Shown piece after piece: positions 11,543 to 22,353 of a stretch of 64,000 nt of DNA. The position numbers and the translations under genes were made by a program. A model generated the notes under the pieces. That model was not told the DNA's origin. It worked only from the letters and a program-made list of their open reading frames with translations, and searched no databases. The first letter of the stretch is position 1. Every line of letters begins with the position of its first letter. The stretch spans positions 5,208,001 through 5,272,000 of the forward strand of contig JAEVHH010000003.1 in NCBI GenBank assembly GCA_017607445.1, in the 5' to 3' direction. This stretch comes from Histoplasma ohiense (Eukaryota > Ascomycota > Eurotiomycetes > Onygenales > Ajellomycetaceae).

Positions 11543-11646
11543 GTTCTGAGTGCTCAGTCATCAGTGAGTCATGAATTTCTTGCATGATTCATGTTCATAG
11601 AGGTTCTGAATCAGAGATTCATTGTCTATCTTGAAAGTGTAAACAG

Positions 11647-12243
11647 TGTGACAGGTTAGCATCTGTTAGTAATTAACTTACACAATCAACTCCTCTTCTG
11701 CATCTGCTTGTTTCTGACTGTTGTGACCTCATGTAACCCTCGATGTTCTTCCACTCTGTGCTCTGCACTTGTGTAATTTCTAATGATTCTTTCATATAGC
11801 TTTTAATGTTCTTCTGCTCTGTGCTTCATACTTGTGTAGTCTCTAATGATTCTTCTGTGTAGCTTCTTACATTCCCTCACTCTGTGTTCTGTGCTTGTGT
11901 AGTCTCTAATGATTCTTTCACATAGCTTCTTATGTTCTTCTGCTCTGTGTTCCACACTTGTATAGTCTCTAACAATTCTTCTGCATAGCTCTCAATGATT
12001 CCCTCATCCCACATTCCACACTCATATAACTTCTAACAATTCTTATGCATATCTCTTAATGTTCTTCCACTCCACACTCCACTGTGAAGTGGCTTCTGAT
12101 ATTCTTCCACTCTGAACTTTTCTCTATAAGAATCCTCTTCATACAATCTTTTCTTCTGATTTCTTTTCTCTTTCTTTTCTTAATCAATTTGTAATCTGTA
12201 ATTAGAATAGTATCAAATTGTTAATCAAAGTACATCTGTTACA
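11647..12243 (+). repeat. 5' LTR of gypsy copy C, with internal 63-bp tandem units
   Basis: It pairs with 26113-26709. The middle part consists of diverged tandem units of about 63 bp (each containing ...GTCTCTAAYRATTCTT...). Copy E's LTR is 471 bp, shorter by 126 bp, which equals two units. Confidence 0.88.
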
Positions 12244-12644
12244 TTATGAATTGATTCTTCTGTGTTTTAGACCTGAGTGTCTCATTATTAGTTCTTACAT
12301 CTGAGTGTGTTGTTTAAGACCTGAGTGTCTCATTATCAGTTCTTACATCTGAGTGTGTCATTTACAGATCTGAGTGTCTAGTTGTTACAAGAGATCCCTC
12401 ATGGATCTGAGTGCTTTTATCATTAGTTATATAGACTGTTGTGTCTAAGCATCTGAAACACAATCAACCATGTTCTACAAGGCCTGAGTGTCTATGAATC
12501 ATAACACTGCAAATAGTATTCACAAAGAAGCTTGATTAAACTTAGCACTGCAACACTGTGAATAGTGTCTGTGAGAGGATTGAATGTCTACAAGTATTTC
12601 TTTTCTTTTTTTTATATTATTATTACATGTTCTTAGACATTGAA
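12244..12644 (+). promoter_or_regulatory. Leader of gypsy copy C with repeated CTGAGTGTCT motif
   Basis: The untranslated leader contains at least six copies of a short motif that reads CCTGAGTGTCT or similar here. In the less mutated copy E its complement reads AGGCACTCGGGCC. Copies are spaced 30-60 bp apart. No clear tRNA primer-binding site could be identified beside the LTR. Confidence 0.5.
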
Positions 12645-13523
12645 ATGAACTATGAACAATTCTACAAACATCCACCACATCTGAATGTGATGGATGATAA
12701 CTTAGATCTACAAAGCATTCTTCAGCAGCAGATGCTACAGATGACTGAATTGCAACAATGACTTGCTGAGATGAGCACTTCTGTGTTCATCATTTCTCCT
12801 ACACTCACACCTCACAAAAAGCCTCCAAGAGAGAAGCTTTTAATTCTTGACAAATACAAGGAAGATCTAGCACTCTATCTTGTATGAAAGTCAAAAGTGA
12901 ACATCAAATTGAACATCAATGAACAAGCAATAGACTTGCTATTCAATCAAGTGTGGTATATTCATAGCAGATTGAATGATGATATGTTAGCAAAATTTCA
13001 ACTCTGAATGAGTCATTGTCAGAATCATCAGCATACATCAGAGCTAGTCTTTCAACAACTCAACTCTCTCTTTCTTGATTCTACACTTCAAGCCAAGATG
13101 TTAGACTGGCTTAATCAAACTTGTCAGATGAATATCACATTGACAACTTATCTTTCTGAATTTGATCACAAACTTCTAGAAGCAGATGGACAAGACTGAG
13201 ACAACACTGTCAAAATCAATATATTGTTCAAAAACTTGAACTTTCAATTACATAACTGAAGTGTAGAGCATCTGAAGCTCTCAATATACAGTGAATTCTG
13301 CACTGATCTTTGTCTATTGAACAACAATCTGTCTCAGTTCTGCACACTTCAAAACCACAGAGGATTTCACTGAACAAATGTGTACATCTCAAACCACTCT
13401 GCAGCACCCCCCACCTCCGAATCAGAATCAATGAACTGAGTTCCACACATAAATGCAAGTCACTCAAGAGTCCTCAACATCTCAGAGAAGAATGTCATTG
13501 ACTGAATCATCAGAAAAGTCTGC
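12645..13523 (+). pseudogene. gag of gypsy copy C, first part
   Basis: The ATG at 12645 opens a Gln-rich N-terminus (MNYEQFYKHPP) and a capsid-like region around 12830-13190 (LLILDKYKEDL, WYIHSRLND, LDWLNQTCQMN). It is followed by a region before the zinc knuckle. TGA codons break the frame. It ends at the TCTGC duplication where B is inserted and continues at 22359 with a CCHC knuckle (HCDKPEHFMNQC). Confidence 0.8.
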
Positions 13524-13794
13524 TGTAATAGGCGCAACGGAGATATCTATATTAGGAAATAGCTATGTAGTGATAGAAGAACACAGAACACACCAGAATT
13601 AATGAGAAGAGATATAGTGCACAGCATCATAGGCAGCCATAGCACATGGTGGTTGTCTATATAATGCTCACTGATATTCATAGATATTAGAAGATCAGTG
13701 ATTAGCTTTGAATAATAGAGATTGCTACCTTCTTAACATTCTACATGCATACTTCACACTACTCTCATAATTATATCAACAATCATCTCTTACA
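13524..13794 (+). repeat. 5' LTR of gypsy copy B
   Basis: It is 271 bp, TGTAATAGG...CTCTTACA. The first 40 bp keep CG sites (GGCGCAACGG), whereas the inner part is mutated. Confidence 0.92.
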
Positions 13795-13899
13795 ATTCTA
13801 ATCACTCTAAACTTTATTTGAGTGGTCTGTTGTTATGCACATCTACAATAAAGCACACAATGTTAGTTAAAACACACAACATTAGTTAAAACACACAAG

Positions 13900-14965
13900 A
13901 TGGTTTTGACACATACAAGATCTCTTGAAAATCAATCTGAATCTTCTACTGCCTTCAATGATCACAATGCACGTCTGCAACAGTTGAATGATCAAATTCA
14001 TGAATGAGAGCAGCAATTAGCTATTCTGCATGCACAACAGTGGCTCAATGAGTTGAAAGTACAGATTCATGAAGATACTCTCATCAAGTCTCAATTAATT
14101 CAGAATATCACCACAGAACCACTGCAAAATTGATCTGTGAATGATACAGATGATGATAATGAAACACCACTGAGATTGAAGATTAAGAACTATTATTGAG
14201 GAAAAAATATATTAGAATTCAAGAACTATAAAGATTGCATGTTGACTCTCTTTACACATCATCATCAGTATTATCAAAAGAAAGAACATAAGATAAATGA
14301 TGCTAAACTCTATCTTGACACCCACATTAAGCAGAAGTGGTTGAACTTTGTATCATTGTATAAGAGATGTGAAGGAGCAACACTGTTGACTTTTGATAAT
14401 ATGTTATCACATCTAGAAATGCAAATTAACAATCCACAGAACCAGCATCAATTGATGAGTCAAAAGTTTCAAGATGCAAAACAATAAGAATGGCAATTGA
14501 TATATGATTTCTCTAAATATCTCAAAGACTGAGAATACTACTTACCCTCATATAGCAAAGAATAAAGAATGGATAACTTATGTAGTAAGATGTTGAAGAT
14601 ATTACACACTGAACTCAACTGTTGAAATCAAGAATCTCAAAACTACAAAGAGTTGCTTCAAACTCTACAGACTCTTGAGAAAAATATGTCAGAGTGACAG
14701 CATACTATTCACAAAAAAAGATCTGTGATATTTATAGAGAATCAGTATCATTCTGATAAATCTAGCAACTGTCGGAACAAGAGAAAACAAGAGAAACAAA
14801 CAGATTCAACTGAACAAATCAAGAAAGATAAATATAACTGAATGAAGAAGTGTTCTCACTGTCATAAGAAGAGTCATATTGCAAATGATTGTTGAATGTT
14901 ACACTCTGAAAAACACAACCAAGTTCAACAAGCAAAAAATCAGCAATTTCAATTGTAGAAGCAGC
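13900..14965 (+). pseudogene. gag of gypsy copy B
   Basis: The ATG at 13900 starts a frame of about 350 codons. It has a Gln-rich coiled N-terminus, a capsid part (14239-14487: LTLFTHHHQYYQKKEHK..., YLDTHIKQKWLNF) and a CCHC zinc knuckle at about 14848-14895 (CSHCHKKSHIANDC, spacing C-X2-C-X4-H-X4-C). Roughly ten TGA stops occur at former Trp/Arg codons. The downstream protease lies in a different frame, consistent with frameshifted gag-pol expression, although small indels cannot be excluded in a decayed copy. Confidence 0.82.
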
Positions 14966-15039
14966 TGCTGCATTGAGAATACAAACAACTAGACTATGAG
15001 ATAAATGATTATTGATGATGAATACATGAATGCTGACAG

Positions 15040-18000
15040 AAGCAGAATGGTCAATGATGTGAACACTAGTGGATTCTGACACAGATGCAAACTTCATGTC
15101 CCACATCTGGGCATCAAAATATTTCTCAAAGACAGAAGATAAATCAAAAGTAGTGGAAGCAGTTGATAATCATAAGATTAAATCATATACACAACAAAGA
15201 GCTGCAATGAAGATTATTGATGATGAACACATCCTCTGAGAAGGATTCCATCATTTCAAAAAGGCTGACATTAGCAGATATGATGTAATTTTGAGCATGC
15301 TGTGATTGGAAGCTGCAAACCCTGATATCAACTGGGTGTGAAGATGCTGAATCTATAGAAAAGTGTTGAATATTAACCACATGCATCTGAATACTGCTAA
15401 AGAATTTGCAACACTAATTGATGATGGCAATATTATATTCACTGTCTTACCATTACAAGCTGCGAGTGCAGCAACTGAGCCAAATATCTCAGATGATTAT
15501 AAAGATTATCTTGATGTATTTCAAGAAGACATATCTGATGTGGAACATGCATCTCATGATCATGTCATAGAGCTCAAACCTGGCAAGAAACCCCCATACC
15601 AATCAATATATAACTTATCACCTCAAGAACTCTCTGTCCTTCAAGAATATATTGAAAAGATGTTAGAGAAGAATTGAATACATCTGTCCAAGAGCTCAGC
15701 CAGTGTATCAGTGTTATTCACATCAAAGAAAAATGAAACTCTGCATCTTTGTGTGGATTATTGAGAATTGAATGAAATAATGATCAAGAATCAATATCCA
15801 CTGCTCTTGATAAGTGAAATACTTGATAGATTAGCAGATGCCAAAATATATATGCAACTGAACCTTAGAGATGCATATCATAGAATTCACATATGAGTGA
15901 GGGATGAATGAAAAACAGCATTTTGAACATGATATGAACACTTTGAATATCTAGTCTTATCTTTTGAGCTAACCAATGCCTCTGCAATCTTTCAATCTTA
16001 TATCAACAAAGCCATCAGTGACCTTTTAGATGTATATTGTGTGGCTTACTTTGATGATATCATAATCTATTCAAACATGCTTGATGAACATGTCGTCCAT
16101 GTTAAGAATGTGCTGGAACAGTTAAGGCGATGGAGACTATATGCCAAACTTAGTAAGTGTACATTCCATGCAACAGAAATTGGATTTTTGGGTTTTGTGG
16201 TTACCACACAGAGCATTACTGTTGAGAAATGCCACATCAACACAATTCTAGATTGGCCAGAATCACAAACTATAAATGAATTGCAAATATTTCTAGAATT
16301 CATCAATTTCTATCATCAATTCATATACAAGTTCTTGATAATAACAGCACCTCTGACTGAATTGTTAAAAGGTTATGAAATGAAAAGGAGGAAGAATAAT
16401 GCATCTGTTCAGTTAAACAGAAACTGCAAGCACACAATTTTGCAGTTAAAAGAATGCTTTACAAAAGCACTGTTGTTGATTCACTTTGATCTGCAGTGAA
16501 AACTCTGTATAGAAATGGATGAATCTGGTGTTGCAATTGCTGCAGTAATATCACAATTAATGAATGATGATCACTGACACTCAATCATGTTTTGATCTAG
16601 AAAGCTCACAGAAACAGAAAGATGTTATCAAACATATAATCTAGAAATATTGCCAATTGTAGAAGCTTTCAGGCAATGATATCACTACTTATATGATAGC
16701 AGACACTCAATAACTGTTTTATCTGACCATGTCAATCTTCAGTGCTTCATGACAACAAAGCAGCTAAATGAGTGTCAGATTTGCTGAATGAAAATGCTCT
16801 CAGTATTTGATTTTGAAATAGAGCACTGTTCTGAGAAAAATAATCCTGCAGATGCATCAAGTTGTTGTTCAGATTTTGTAAAACATGCAGCTCTCTTGAC
16901 AGAGCTTTCTATTCTGCAAGAGAAGCTGTGTAAGAGGATCTTTAAATCACTAAAGACAAAAGAAAACACAAAGTTAAATCAATGTGTCAAGATGATGTGA
17001 AAAGATCTGCAAGCTAATGAAAATTGTTGAGTGAAGAAGTCTATAGTCATCAATGACAACAACCTCTGCAGAATAAAGAATGCATTTGTGAATGAGAATG
17101 AGATCACAGATGTTACAGAGTTAAATCTAGAGACTCTGATACTATGAATTCTAGCTGTCAAAGTATTTGAGTCTGAGACAGTCTATTATGAAGAGATAGC
17201 TGAATCTATTATTGAACTCTTACTGCAGATTCAGAATAGAAATACCAGCATGTCTGAACTTTGCAGAAGATTAGAGATGAGTGATACTAGTGTAGATAAT
17301 TGTTCAATCTGAACAGTAGATAAAAATGATCTGCTCAGAAAAGATGATAAAGTCTACATACTGCAAAACAAGATCATAAAACATGAAATAATGAAAATGA
17401 ACCATGATGATTCTCAAGATGGTCATTTTGAACATGACAAAATCATCAAAGTGATCAAATGCAAGTACTTGTGGCATGGTATGAGTGATGAGATTGCAGA
17501 ATATGTGAGAACTTGTGATGTTTGTCAATATATCAAGATACCACAGCACAAGCTGTACAGATTGCTACAATCACATTCAGTGCCAGATAAGAAATGACAT
17601 ACAATTAGTATAGACTTTATTGAAGGCCTGTCAGATAATAAAAAGAGAAGTCAAATCTATAATGTTATTGTTGTATTTGTTGATTTATTCATCAAATGAG
17701 CTATAATTGTGTCCACATCTTCAGAGCTAGATGCAGAAGAACTTGTGAACATTATTGTATGAAGAATTGCAAAGAACTTTGATCTATCTGCAAACATTAT
17801 TAGTGACTGAGATTTATTAATAAATAGCAAGTTTTGATCAACATTGTGTTATCTGCTTCATGTCTGATGAAAATTATCAACAGCATTCCACCCGCAAACC
17901 GATGGTCAGACAGAATGATTGAACCAGGTGATTGAACATTATCTTCACACATATTGCAACTATCAGCAAGATAATTGGATAGAATGGATTTCTCTGATGC

Positions 18001-18686
18001 AATGGATATACAACAACATCTTCCATGCATTGATAAAAATGACATCATCTGAAGCAATGATCAGCTGACCAACTGAACTTTGCATAGACATGAAACCCCC
18101 AAGCACAGACACATCAAAATCAGTGATGGAACAAGTGGAATGAATGAAGCAAGCAGAGAACAAAATCTGAGAATGTCTGAAAGTCATCAAAGCAGCTGAG
18201 AAAAAGTATTATGATCAGTGTCATATATCAAAAAGCTTTAAGATAGAGGACTGAGTAATGCTGTGTGCAAAAAATATATTCATCTTGCAACCCTCACTCA
18301 AACTAGATCATCAATTTTTGAGTCTCTTTCAAATAATTGATATCTGTGGTACACAGATGTACAAACTGAAACTCACACTGCAATATAAAGAAATTCATTC
18401 TGTATTTCATGTTTCTCTTCTTGAACCATATCACACATACAACAGACAAATCCTGCAAGCAGAACTGATAATTATAGATGTGCAAGAGGAATGGAAAGTT
18501 GAAGCTATATTAGACAAGTGTCAGTACTGTGATCAAACACAATATCTTGTCAAATGGAAAGATTGTACAGACACAGATAATTCTTGGGAATCTGAGGAAA
18601 ACTTGATGAACAGCCAGAAGTACTTGAAACAGTTTAATAAAATCTATCAGAAGTCAGTCAGTAAACAAAAACAAAGAAGACAATGA
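15040..18686 (+). pseudogene. pol of gypsy copy B (protease, RT, RNase H, integrase, chromodomain)
   Basis: The protease active site is at about 15062 (VDSDTDANF, the third residue normally Gly). RT runs from about 15700 (CVDY, LNEI, YPLL) with an intact catalytic YFDD at 16051-16062 and LGFVV near 16190. RNase H spans about 16500-16850. The integrase zinc-binding region lies at 17395-17540 (GHFEH, CDVCQ), and its core has FHPQTDGQTE near 17890. A chromodomain is read at about 18490-18640 (KVEAILD, QYLVKWKDC, SWESEENL). The stop is at 18684-18686. Chromodomains in such elements bind methylated histone H3 and steer integration. All stops in the RT block are TGA. Confidence 0.9.
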
Positions 18687-19334
18687 TAACTGCTGAATAT
18701 ACTTATTCCACTCAGAGATTAAAAAACAGATCTGTCTCAGCTTGATCAGTGTTATTCAAGAAATTGTCATCAAGACAAATCTGCTTATTATTCTGAATTT
18801 TCTCAACTGATGAAGTATGATGTTTCAATGATGACTTGAGAGCTGCAATCAGTGATGTAATCATCAAGATCTCATCAATCACTGTTTCAGCTGAAGTCTC
18901 AGAAGAACTGTCTTGTTGAATCTCTCAGATCTTCACAGCAAAGAATCTAATCACTGTAGTCACAGTGCTCTGCAAAATGTTAATGTTCAAAGTATCTGCA
19001 TCAGTGATAATTAGATTCTCAGCAGTGTTGATAACTGCTTGAATCAATTCAATGACATTCACTGACATCTAATAGAAAGTTAATATTATATACTGTAAAA
19101 ACATTTGTTTTGAATAATAACTTATTGAAATGCAGATGTGCTTCATCACTGAGCAGTGCTTGCATTTTTTGTATCAATTCTCAGCAGACTCACAATGATG
19201 ATGAGGGGATGTTGTCAAATATTGAATACAATGACAGCAATATGCTGCTGTGTTTCTTTCTAACATTTCAATGAAACTGTCTGCTTTCTCATCTTCATCT
19301 ACATTATCAGTCAACTCAAATAATGTATCAAGAT

Positions 19335-20867
19335 TAGACTGGCCGTGTGACCATGCATGGGACTGGGACTAAATATTTCTCCAGTCCCATTATCAAATTT
19401 CTTAGTCCTGGTCCCATATAGTGTTTATTAAATTAGTCACTTTACACTGTTTATATTATAAATCTAGTCCCAGGTCATGTTCTTCTTATAAATTACTGAT
19501 TCTGGTCCCATTTGGTCCCATTTTGTTAAAATGGGACCAAATGGGACCATGATTTACCCTATATAGATGATATAATGCTATGAGCGTTACCAAAAATCAT
19601 TACCTATCAAAAGAAGTTTAGTGTGTTTATGCTCTAGTTCTATTTTGAACTAGTAATGATAGTGATAGATAGATTCGCCGCGGTAGATAGGTTGGCAGCG
19701 ATAGATTAGCAGCGATAGATTAGCAGCGATAGATTAGCAGTGATAGATTAGCAGCGATAGATTAGCAGCGATAGATTGGCAGCGATAGATAGATTGGCAG
19801 TGGTAGATAAATTGGCAGCGATAGATAGATTCGCCGCGGTAGATAGGTTGGCAGCGATAGATTAGCAGCGATAGATTGGCAGTGATAGCTTAGCAGTGAG
19901 GGATAGCTTAGCAGCGAGGGATAGATTGGCAGCGGCGATAGATTAGCAGCGATAGATAGATTGGCAGCAGCGATAGATTAGCAGCGATAGATTAGCAGCA
20001 ATAGATTGGCAGCGATAGATAGATTGGCAGTGGTAGATAAATTGGCAGCGATAGATAGATTCGCCGCGGTAGATAGGTTGGCAGCGATAGATTAGCAGCG
20101 ATAGATTGGCAGTGATAGCTTAGCAGTGAGGGATAGCTTAGCAGCGAGGGATAGATTGGCAGCGGCGATAGATTAGCAGCGATAGATAGATTGGCAGCAG
20201 CGATAGATTAGCAGCGATAGATTAGCAGCAATAGATTGGCAGCGATAGATAGATTGGCAGTGGTAGATAAATTGGCAGCGATAGATAGATTCGCCGCGGT
20301 AGATAGGTTGGCAGCGATAGATTAGCAGCGATAGATTGGCAGTGATAGCTTAGCAGCGAGGGATAGCTTAGCAGTGAGGGATAGATTGGCAGCGGCGATA
20401 GATTAGCAGCGATAGATAGATTAGCAGTGATAGATAGATTGACAGCAGTGATAGATTAGCAGCAATAGATAGATTGGCAGCGGCGATAGCTTAGCAGCGA
20501 GGGATAGCTTAGCAGCGAGGGATAGCTTGCAGCAATAGATAGGTTGGCAGCACTAGATAGGGGCGATATCTCCACCAATCATATCATCAGATTGATATCT
20601 AAGATATGTATTATATAATCATCAGAATGGGACCAAACCTCAGTCAAAATCATAGTCAGTCCCAGGTCATGTTCTTATTTTTGATAGTCAGTCACTTTAC
20701 ATGAAATATCAAGATTTATTAGTCCCATTTCACTCATGTTCTAATAATTCTAGTCACTTTACACTCCCATTCTGATCCTGGTCCCACTGAAAATCACGCC
20801 AAGAAATGGACTGGGACCAAACCAAACCAAACCAAACATGAAATTCATGGTCCCACCGGCCAGCCTA
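19335..20867. mobile_element. Non-autonomous hAT element with internal minisatellite
   Basis: It is 1533 bp with inverted ends TAGACTGGCCG / TAGGCTGGCCGG and an 8-bp duplication ATCAAGAT (19327-19334 and 20868-20875). About 300 bp at each end is non-repetitive, with repeated GGGACCAAA/GTCCCA-type motifs. The right end matches the right end of the hAT at 11542, so it is probably a deletion derivative moved by that family's transposase. No transposase is encoded. CG and CC are frequent, unlike the surrounding element B, so it arrived after B was mutated. Confidence 0.88.
19660..20570. repeat. Minisatellite: 14-bp GATAGATTAGCAGC units in 230-bp higher-order repeats
   Basis: The interior of the hAT derivative is built from variants of GATAGATTAGCAGC. 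The marker ATTCGCCGCGG recurs at about 19673, 19829, 20059 and 20289. The last two intervals are each 230 bp, with nearly identical content, so a higher-order unit has been tandemly amplified. Confidence 0.9.
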
Positions 20868-21937
20868 ATCAAGATCTTGGCTCAGTGAGAATGACACTGA
20901 TGTAATAGCAGAATGTGAAAATGTGCTTTCTGAAATGCTGCTATAATTGAATGCCATACTCTGCTGTGACAATAGATCATCAGAGTTTATATAGAATTCT
21001 AGAACCTCATCTGTGTTCTTATAGATCTGCACATCAAGTACAAACCTTGCAACAGCAGTTTGATATGTGGCAAATCTCTCATTCAGAACTTTATTGAAGA
21101 GTAGTATCTTGTGAAATTCATTGATCAAAAATTGACTGATTTTGTGAAAGTGCTCAGACATCTATAATCTGTTAGTACTCTTAACAATCTCAGTTTAAGA
21201 AAACTTACAGCAGCACAACTTCTATTCAATATATAACAGACATGACAGTGTGTCTGTTCATTGTTCACAAAGCAAGGATATACTGAAGGATTCTGCAATC
21301 TCTCCAGACAACCCAAGCAAATGCTCTCAATGACAGACAGTATATCATTCTCCATAGACTCTGAACCAGCAATGGAAACAGCTGATTCTGATATTCTATC
21401 ATGACTTTAATCAGTACCAAGACCTTGTTCAAAGAAGAAGGAGAAGTAAAAGCAACAAGAAAGAAAAACAGATGTTGAAGATTGGAATCAATATTACAAT
21501 ATTGATCAAAGAGATTGCAACAACACAAAACTCAATCCAAAATGGAAAATACAATCACACAATCAAAACTTCAAATTTCACAATAAAAATTGCATAGAAA
21601 GATACAGTGTACTTTGTTTGATAAATTGATGTATTCTTTTTAAATAAAAAATCATTGATGATGATGGTGGTGATGATTTTGTTAGGGTATGACTTTTTGA
21701 TGTAAAAGTCAAAGAAAAGGGGTTCAGAAGTTGTATCTAAATTGTGATTGAACTGCATTGACATCAGAGATGAAAAAATGTTCTTCTGAGACAGCAACAC
21801 TTTGAAATTAATCTCAACAATTAATTCAGCCCAATTCTGTGAACTCTATACAATATTAACCACACAGCACATGTTATGAACTTCACATATTGCAGTAAAA
21901 AGCTCTGAAGACCAGGTCTTTGAAGAAGGGAGATAAT

Positions 21938-22353
21938 TGTAATAGACACAACAGAGATATCTATATTAGAAAATAGCTATATGACAATAGAAGAACACAG
22001 AACACATCAGAATTAATGAGGAGAGACATAGCACACAGCATTATAGACAGCTGTAGCATGTGATGATCATCTATATAATGCTCGCTGATATCTGTAGATA
22101 TTAGAAGATCAGTGATTAGCTTTGAATAATAGAGATTGCTACCTTCTTAACATCCTACGTGCGTACTTCACACTACTCCCATAATTATACCAACAACCAA
22201 GCGCGTGGTGGTCGCCTATATAATGCTCGCTGATATCCGTAGATATTAGGAGATCAGCGATTAGCTTTGAATAATAGAGATTGCTACCTTCTTAACATCC
22301 TACGTGCGTACTTCACACTACTTCCATAATTATACCAACAACCATCTCTTACA
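21938..22353 (+). repeat. 3' LTR of gypsy copy B with internal duplication
   Basis: It begins TGTAATAG at 21938 and ends CTCTTACA at 22353. About 133-145 bp in its second half is present twice (about 22060-22198 and 22199-22345). The first half is mutated; the second copy keeps CG and CC (GCGCGTGGTGGTCGCC). Confidence 0.85.

Larger units (their letters stand above)
18712..21394 (-). pseudogene. Accessory antisense gene of family-1 gypsy, copy B; interrupted by hAT derivative
   Basis: On the minus strand exon 1 is 21394-21209, with its start ATG changed to ATA. Intron 1 is 21208-21162 (47 bp). Exon 2 is 21161-20868 plus 19326-19126, split by the insertion at 19335-20867. Intron 2 follows, its donor changed from GTAAGT to ATAAGT. 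Exon 3 is 19068-18712. Exon 1 keeps the CLGC and CHVC pairs, and exon 3 has a single TGA. The stop lies 25 bp from the end of pol. Exon positions and lengths agree exactly with copies A and G (186, 495 and 357 nt), which supports a real spliced gene. Confidence 0.75.
13524..22353 (+). mobile_element. Family-1 Ty3/gypsy chromovirus, copy B (complete, contains a hAT derivative)
   Basis: The left LTR is 13524-13794 (271 bp) and the right LTR 21938-22353 (416 bp, enlarged by an internal duplication). The 5-bp duplication TCTGC lies at 13519-13523 and 22354-22358. Order on plus: LTR, leader, gag, protease-RT-RNase H-integrase-chromodomain, then the accessory gene on the minus strand, then LTR. A 1533-bp non-autonomous hAT element is inserted in exon 2 of the accessory gene. 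This is the most readable family-1 copy for pol. Confidence 0.93.

Noticed and set aside
19660..20570. CRISPR-like array
   Set aside because: There are no unique spacers; it is a minisatellite inside a eukaryotic transposon.
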